Source: Rhodoferax sp. WC2427 (GTDB taxonomy: Bacteria > Pseudomonadota > Gammaproteobacteria > Burkholderiales > Burkholderiaceae_C). Taken from it: DNA of 64,000 nucleotides. A program made the position numbers and the translations under genes. Under the pieces are notes generated by a model that ran no database searches, was not told the origin of the DNA, and worked only from the letters and a program-made list of their open reading frames with translations. Positions within the stretch are counted from its first letter, which is position 1. Each line of letters begins with the position of its first letter. Of this stretch, positions 61,243 to 64,000 are shown in pieces. The stretch spans positions 3,286,001 to 3,350,000 of the forward strand of contig NZ_CP162006.1 in the NCBI RefSeq assembly GCF_040822085.1, given 5' to 3'.

Positions 61243-63882
61243 ATGGGCACTGTCACCCAATCAGATCAAGTACTTGCGAAAGTAGACTTTTCGGGGCACA
61301 CCCCCATGATGGCCCAGTACTTGGCCATCAAGGCCGAGTACCCCGACACGCTGGTTTTCTACCGCATGGGCGATTTCTACGAGCTGTTTTTCAGCGATGC
61401 CGAGAAAGCCACCGCCCTGCTCGACATCACCCTGACCAAGCGCGGCCACACGGCAGGCGTGCCTATTCCCATGTGCGGCGTGCCCTTCCATGCACTGGAG
61501 GGCTATCTGGGCAAGCTCATCAAGCTGGGCGAGTCGGTGGCGATTTGCGAGCAGGTGGGCGAGGTCACGGGCAAGGGGCCGGTGGAACGCAAGGTGGTGC
61601 GCGTGGTCACCCCCGGCACGCTCACCGATGCCGAGCTACTGTCCGACAAGACCGAGTCCGTGCTGCTGGCCATCCACCAGGGGCCGCGCAATACCTGCGG
61701 CCTGGCCTGGCTGAGCGTGACGCGCGCCGAAATCCACCTGGCCGAGTGCCCCAGCGACGAGCTGGAAGCCTGGGTCACCCGCATCGCCCCCAGCGAACTG
61801 CTGCACAGCGCCGACGCCAGCCACAGCCTGGAGCAGCGCATCCAGGCCCTGAAGCGCGCCACCGCGCCCGGCGTGGCCTTGTCCACCACCGCCCGCCCGG
61901 CCTGGCAGTTCGATGCCGCCCTGGGCCAGCGCAAGCTGCTGGAGCAACTGCACGCCGCCACCCTGGCCGCCTGGCAGGCGGACGACCTGCCCCAGGCCCA
62001 CGCGGCGGCGGCCGCCTTGCTGACCTTTGCCGAACACACCCAGGGCCGCGCCCTGTCGCACGTGCAAACCATCCGGGTGCAAAAAGGCGATGCCGGCATC
62101 CACCTGCCGCTCTCCACCCGGCGCAACCTGGAGCTGACGCAAACCCTGCGCGGCGAGGACAAACCCACGCTGTTCTCGCTGCTGGACACCTGCAGCACCA
62201 GCATGGGCAGCCGGGCCCTGAAGCGCTGGCTGCTGGAACCCCAGCGCGACCGCAGCGAAGCCACGCTGCGCCTGCAGGCCATTGCCACCTTGCGTGAAGC
62301 CGGGCAGGGCCAGCGCCTGCGCGAGCAGCTCAAGGGTAGCGGCGATGTAGAACGCATCAGCGCCCGCATCGCGCTGCGCCAGGTGCGCCCGCGCGAGCTG
62401 GTGGCCTTGCAGTACACGCTACAAAAAGCAGAGCTGCTCACGCCCTTCATACCAGCGCAAACGGCACTTTTGACCCAGATTTCTGCAGCACTGCGGCCGC
62501 CCGAGGGCTGTGCGGCCCTGCTGCAAAGCGCCATCCTGGACGAACCCGCTGCCCTGGTGCGCGATGGCGGCGTGATCAACCGCGGCTTCGATGCCGAGCT
62601 CGACGAACTGCGCGACATCCAGACCAACTGCGACGCGTTTTTGCTCGACCTGGAAACCCGCGAAAAAGCCCGCACCGGCATTGCCAACCTGCGGGTGCAG
62701 TTCAACAAGGTGCATGGCTTCTACATCGAAGTCACCCAGGGCCAGATCGACAAGGTGCCCGCCGACTACCGCCGCCGCCAGACCTTGAAAAACGCCGAGC
62801 GCTACATCACCCCCGAGCTGAAGGCCTTTGAAGACAAGGCCCTGAGTGCCCAGGAGCGCGCCCTGGCCCGCGAGAAATGGCTGTTCGAGCAGGTGCTGGA
62901 TGCCCTGCAGGCCTTTGTGCCCGCCTTGGGCCAACTGGCCTACGCCCTGGCCGCGCTGGACGTGCTGTGCACCCTGGCCGAGCGCTCGCTGACCCTCAAC
63001 TGGTGCGCCCCGGTGTTCGCCAAAGAGCCCTGCATCGCCATCCAGGGCGGCCGCCACCCGGTGGTGGAGGCCCGCCTTTCTGAGCTCAGTAACGCCAGCT
63101 TCATCGCCAACGACACCGCCCTGGGCCACCGCCAGCGCATGCAGATCATCACCGGGCCCAACATGGGCGGTAAATCAACCTATATGCGCCAGGTGGCCAC
63201 CATCGTGCTGCTGGCCAGCATGGGCAGCTTTGTGCCCGCAACCGCCTGCCGCCTGGGGCCCATCGACGCCATCCACACCCGCATCGGCGCGGCCGACGAC
63301 CTGGCCAACGCGCAATCCACCTTCATGGTGGAGATGACCGAGGCCGCGCAGATTTTGCACAGCGCCACCGCCCACAGCCTGGTGCTGATGGACGAGATTG
63401 GCCGCGGCACCTCCACCTTCGACGGCCTGGCCCTGGCCAGCGGCATTGCCGCGCATTTGCACGACAAGACCCAGGCCTTCTGCCTGTTTGCCACCCACTA
63501 TTTCGAGCTGACCGAGTTCCCGGCCCAGCACCATGGCGCGGTGAACATGCATGTGAGCGCCGCCGAGTCGGGCCGCGATATCGTGTTTCTGCACGAGCTG
63601 CAGCCCGGCCCGGCCAGCCGCAGCTACGGCATCCAGGTGGCCCGCCTGGCCGGCATGCCCACCGCGGTGCTGAACCATGCGCGCCACACCCTGGCCGCGC
63701 TGGAAGACCACGCGCTGGGCCACCAGGCGCAGGTGGATCTGTTTGCGCCGCCGCCCGCCGCCGAGCCGGCTTCTGTAGGGGTGGTGGAAGCCGCCGTGGC
63801 CGCGTTGGACCCCGACACGATGAGCCCCCGCGAGGCCATGGAAGCCATCTATCAACTTAAGAAGTTGTTACAAATGTATTAA
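61243..63882 (+). CDS. mutS: DNA mismatch repair protein MutS, with phage-encoded start
   Basis: 879 residues, full family length. Residues 1-18 ([18 protein letters not shown]) are encoded by prophage DNA; from H19 (HTPMMAQYL) the protein is host MutS. The mismatch-contact motif is F45-x-E47 in MGDFYELFF. The ATPase has [13 protein letters not shown] (Walker A), [15 protein letters not shown] (Walker B/signature) and [10 protein letters not shown]. The replaced tail lies before the folded domain I, so activity is probably kept. Expression now depends on phage sequence. A copy of the dispersed host repeat lies in frame near residue 392-409. Confidence 0.95.
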   Translation: MGTVTQSDQVLAKVDFSGHTPMMAQYLAIKAEYPDTLVFYRMGDFYELFFSDAEKATALLDITLTKRGHTAGVPIPMCGVPFHALEGYLGKLIKLGESVAICEQVGEVTGKGPVERKVVRVVTPGTLTDAELLSDKTESVLLAIHQGPRNTCGLAWLSVTRAEIHLAECPSDELEAWVTRIAPSELLHSADASHSLEQRIQALKRATAPGVALSTTARPAWQFDAALGQRKLLEQLHAATLAAWQADDLPQAHAAAAALLTFAEHTQGRALSHVQTIRVQKGDAGIHLPLSTRRNLELTQTLRGEDKPTLFSLLDTCSTSMGSRALKRWLLEPQRDRSEATLRLQAIATLREAGQGQRLREQLKGSGDVERISARIALRQVRPRELVALQYTLQKAELLTPFIPAQTALLTQISAALRPPEGCAALLQSAILDEPAALVRDGGVINRGFDAELDELRDIQTNCDAFLLDLETREKARTGIANLRVQFNKVHGFYIEVTQGQIDKVPADYRRRQTLKNAERYITPELKAFEDKALSAQERALAREKWLFEQVLDALQAFVPALGQLAYALAALDVLCTLAERSLTLNWCAPVFAKEPCIAIQGGRHPVVEARLSELSNASFIANDTALGHRQRMQIITGPNMGGKSTYMRQVATIVLLASMGSFVPATACRLGPIDAIHTRIGAADDLANAQSTFMVEMTEAAQILHSATAHSLVLMDEIGRGTSTFDGLALASGIAAHLHDKTQAFCLFATHYFELTEFPAQHHGAVNMHVSAAESGRDIVFLHELQPGPASRSYGIQVARLAGMPTAVLNHARHTLAALEDHALGHQAQVDLFAPPPAAEPASVGVVEAAVAALDPDTMSPREAMEAIYQLKKLLQMY
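61297..61313 (+). other. attR
   Basis: CACACCCCCATGATGGC, 16 of 17 bases identical to attL at 21511-21527; codes for HTPMMA of MutS. The one differing base (G to C) is a silent third position if read ACG/ACC. Confidence 0.88.
62416..62469 (+). repeat. Copy of dispersed host repeat, inside mutS
   Basis: ACGCTACAAAAAGCAGAGCTGCTCACGCC followed by ATACCAGCGCAAACGGC follows the order of blocks of the intergenic copies. It is read in frame in the lever/core region of MutS. Confidence 0.45.
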
Positions 63883-64000
63883 TTTGTGTCGATAACAGGC
63901 TAGTAAATGTCGCATCGTTCTATTTGGCTCCGAACCGTTGCCCTACGATGGAACGGCGTTTTAGCCGTGAGAAGCTGATCCGGTCGCCTTCCTTGTTCCT
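63883..64000. other. Intergenic end of window
   Basis: 118 bp after the mutS stop with no supported gene, no clear terminator, and no further sign of phage sequence. Confidence 0.5.

Larger units (their letters stand above)
21517..61313. mobile_element. Complete lambdoid-style siphophage prophage inserted in mutS
   Basis: The element is bounded by the att repeat within mutS and contains all modules of a temperate tailed phage: integrase next to attR, CI/Cro immunity with operators, primase and early genes, Q-like regulator, terminases, HK97-type head, long tail with tape measure, and lysis genes. About 39.8 kb. Every essential structural gene is open, apart from one small possible remnant at 35609, so it is probably inducible. 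None of the dispersed host repeats occur within it. Confidence 0.93.

Overview
The window looks like the chromosome of a Comamonadaceae-type betaproteobacterium (Rhodoferax/Acidovorax-like). It is GC-rich, has host operons for hydroxyproline, glutaryl-CoA and branched-chain or methylmalonate metabolism, many LysR/GntR regulators, and scattered copies of a short host repeat. A complete temperate siphophage genome of about 39.8 kb is inserted in the middle.

Host left part (1-21,527). A truncated AsmA/DUF748 envelope protein is followed by a likely 6S RNA gene with its terminator. Next is a minus-strand hydroxyproline catabolic cluster (4-hydroxyproline epimerase, three subunits of an FAD/[2Fe-2S] D-hydroxyproline dehydrogenase, a DapA-family deaminase, and a periplasmic amino-acid-binding protein) with a divergent GntR/FCD regulator. 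After that come a 1,463-residue hybrid sensor kinase, a LysR regulator divergent from mmsA, a VapBC toxin-antitoxin pair, a class III CoA-transferase with glutaryl-CoA dehydrogenase and its divergent LysR regulator, and finally the first 26 codons of mutS.

Prophage (about 21,517-61,313). The element sits inside the 5' end of mutS. A 17-bp near-identical sequence (16/17) at 21,511-21,527 and 61,297-61,313 marks attL and attR. The host start of mutS is stranded on the left and ends in a short stub. On the right, phage DNA supplies a new start codon and 18 residues that read in frame into the rest of MutS, so the lysogen still has a full-length mutS ORF but with a phage-encoded N-terminus and upstream region. 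Minus-strand late genes run right to left: Q-like regulator, HNH nuclease, terminases, portal, protease, HK97-fold capsid, fibre-like and esterase proteins, head-tail connectors, tail tube, a -1 frameshifted tail chaperone pair, tape measure, tail fibre, and a holin, M15 endolysin and Rz/Rz1 lysis cassette. The immunity region at 51.6-53.7 kb has a CI-like S24 repressor divergent from a Cro/YdaS-like gene, with five copies of an ATCAC-N4-GTGAT operator in two clusters. A leftward early operon carries a CII-like protein and a primase/VapE helicase. A rightward early operon carries many small genes, a dNMP kinase, a large ParB-like protein and an AlpA/Xis-like protein. A tyrosine integrase lies beside attR. 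A near-consensus LexA box lies about 80 bp inside attL.

Host right part (61,297-64,000). The rest of mutS and a short unremarkable tail.

The main discovery candidate is the prophage inserted in, and re-starting, mutS: a layout that puts the transcription and N-terminus of a mismatch-repair gene under phage control. Other notable items are an esterase and fibre-like module inside the head gene block, a PEP-CTERM protein as prophage cargo, a perfect 3 x 40 bp tandem repeat, and a host repeat family that inserts in frame into coding sequences, including mutS.
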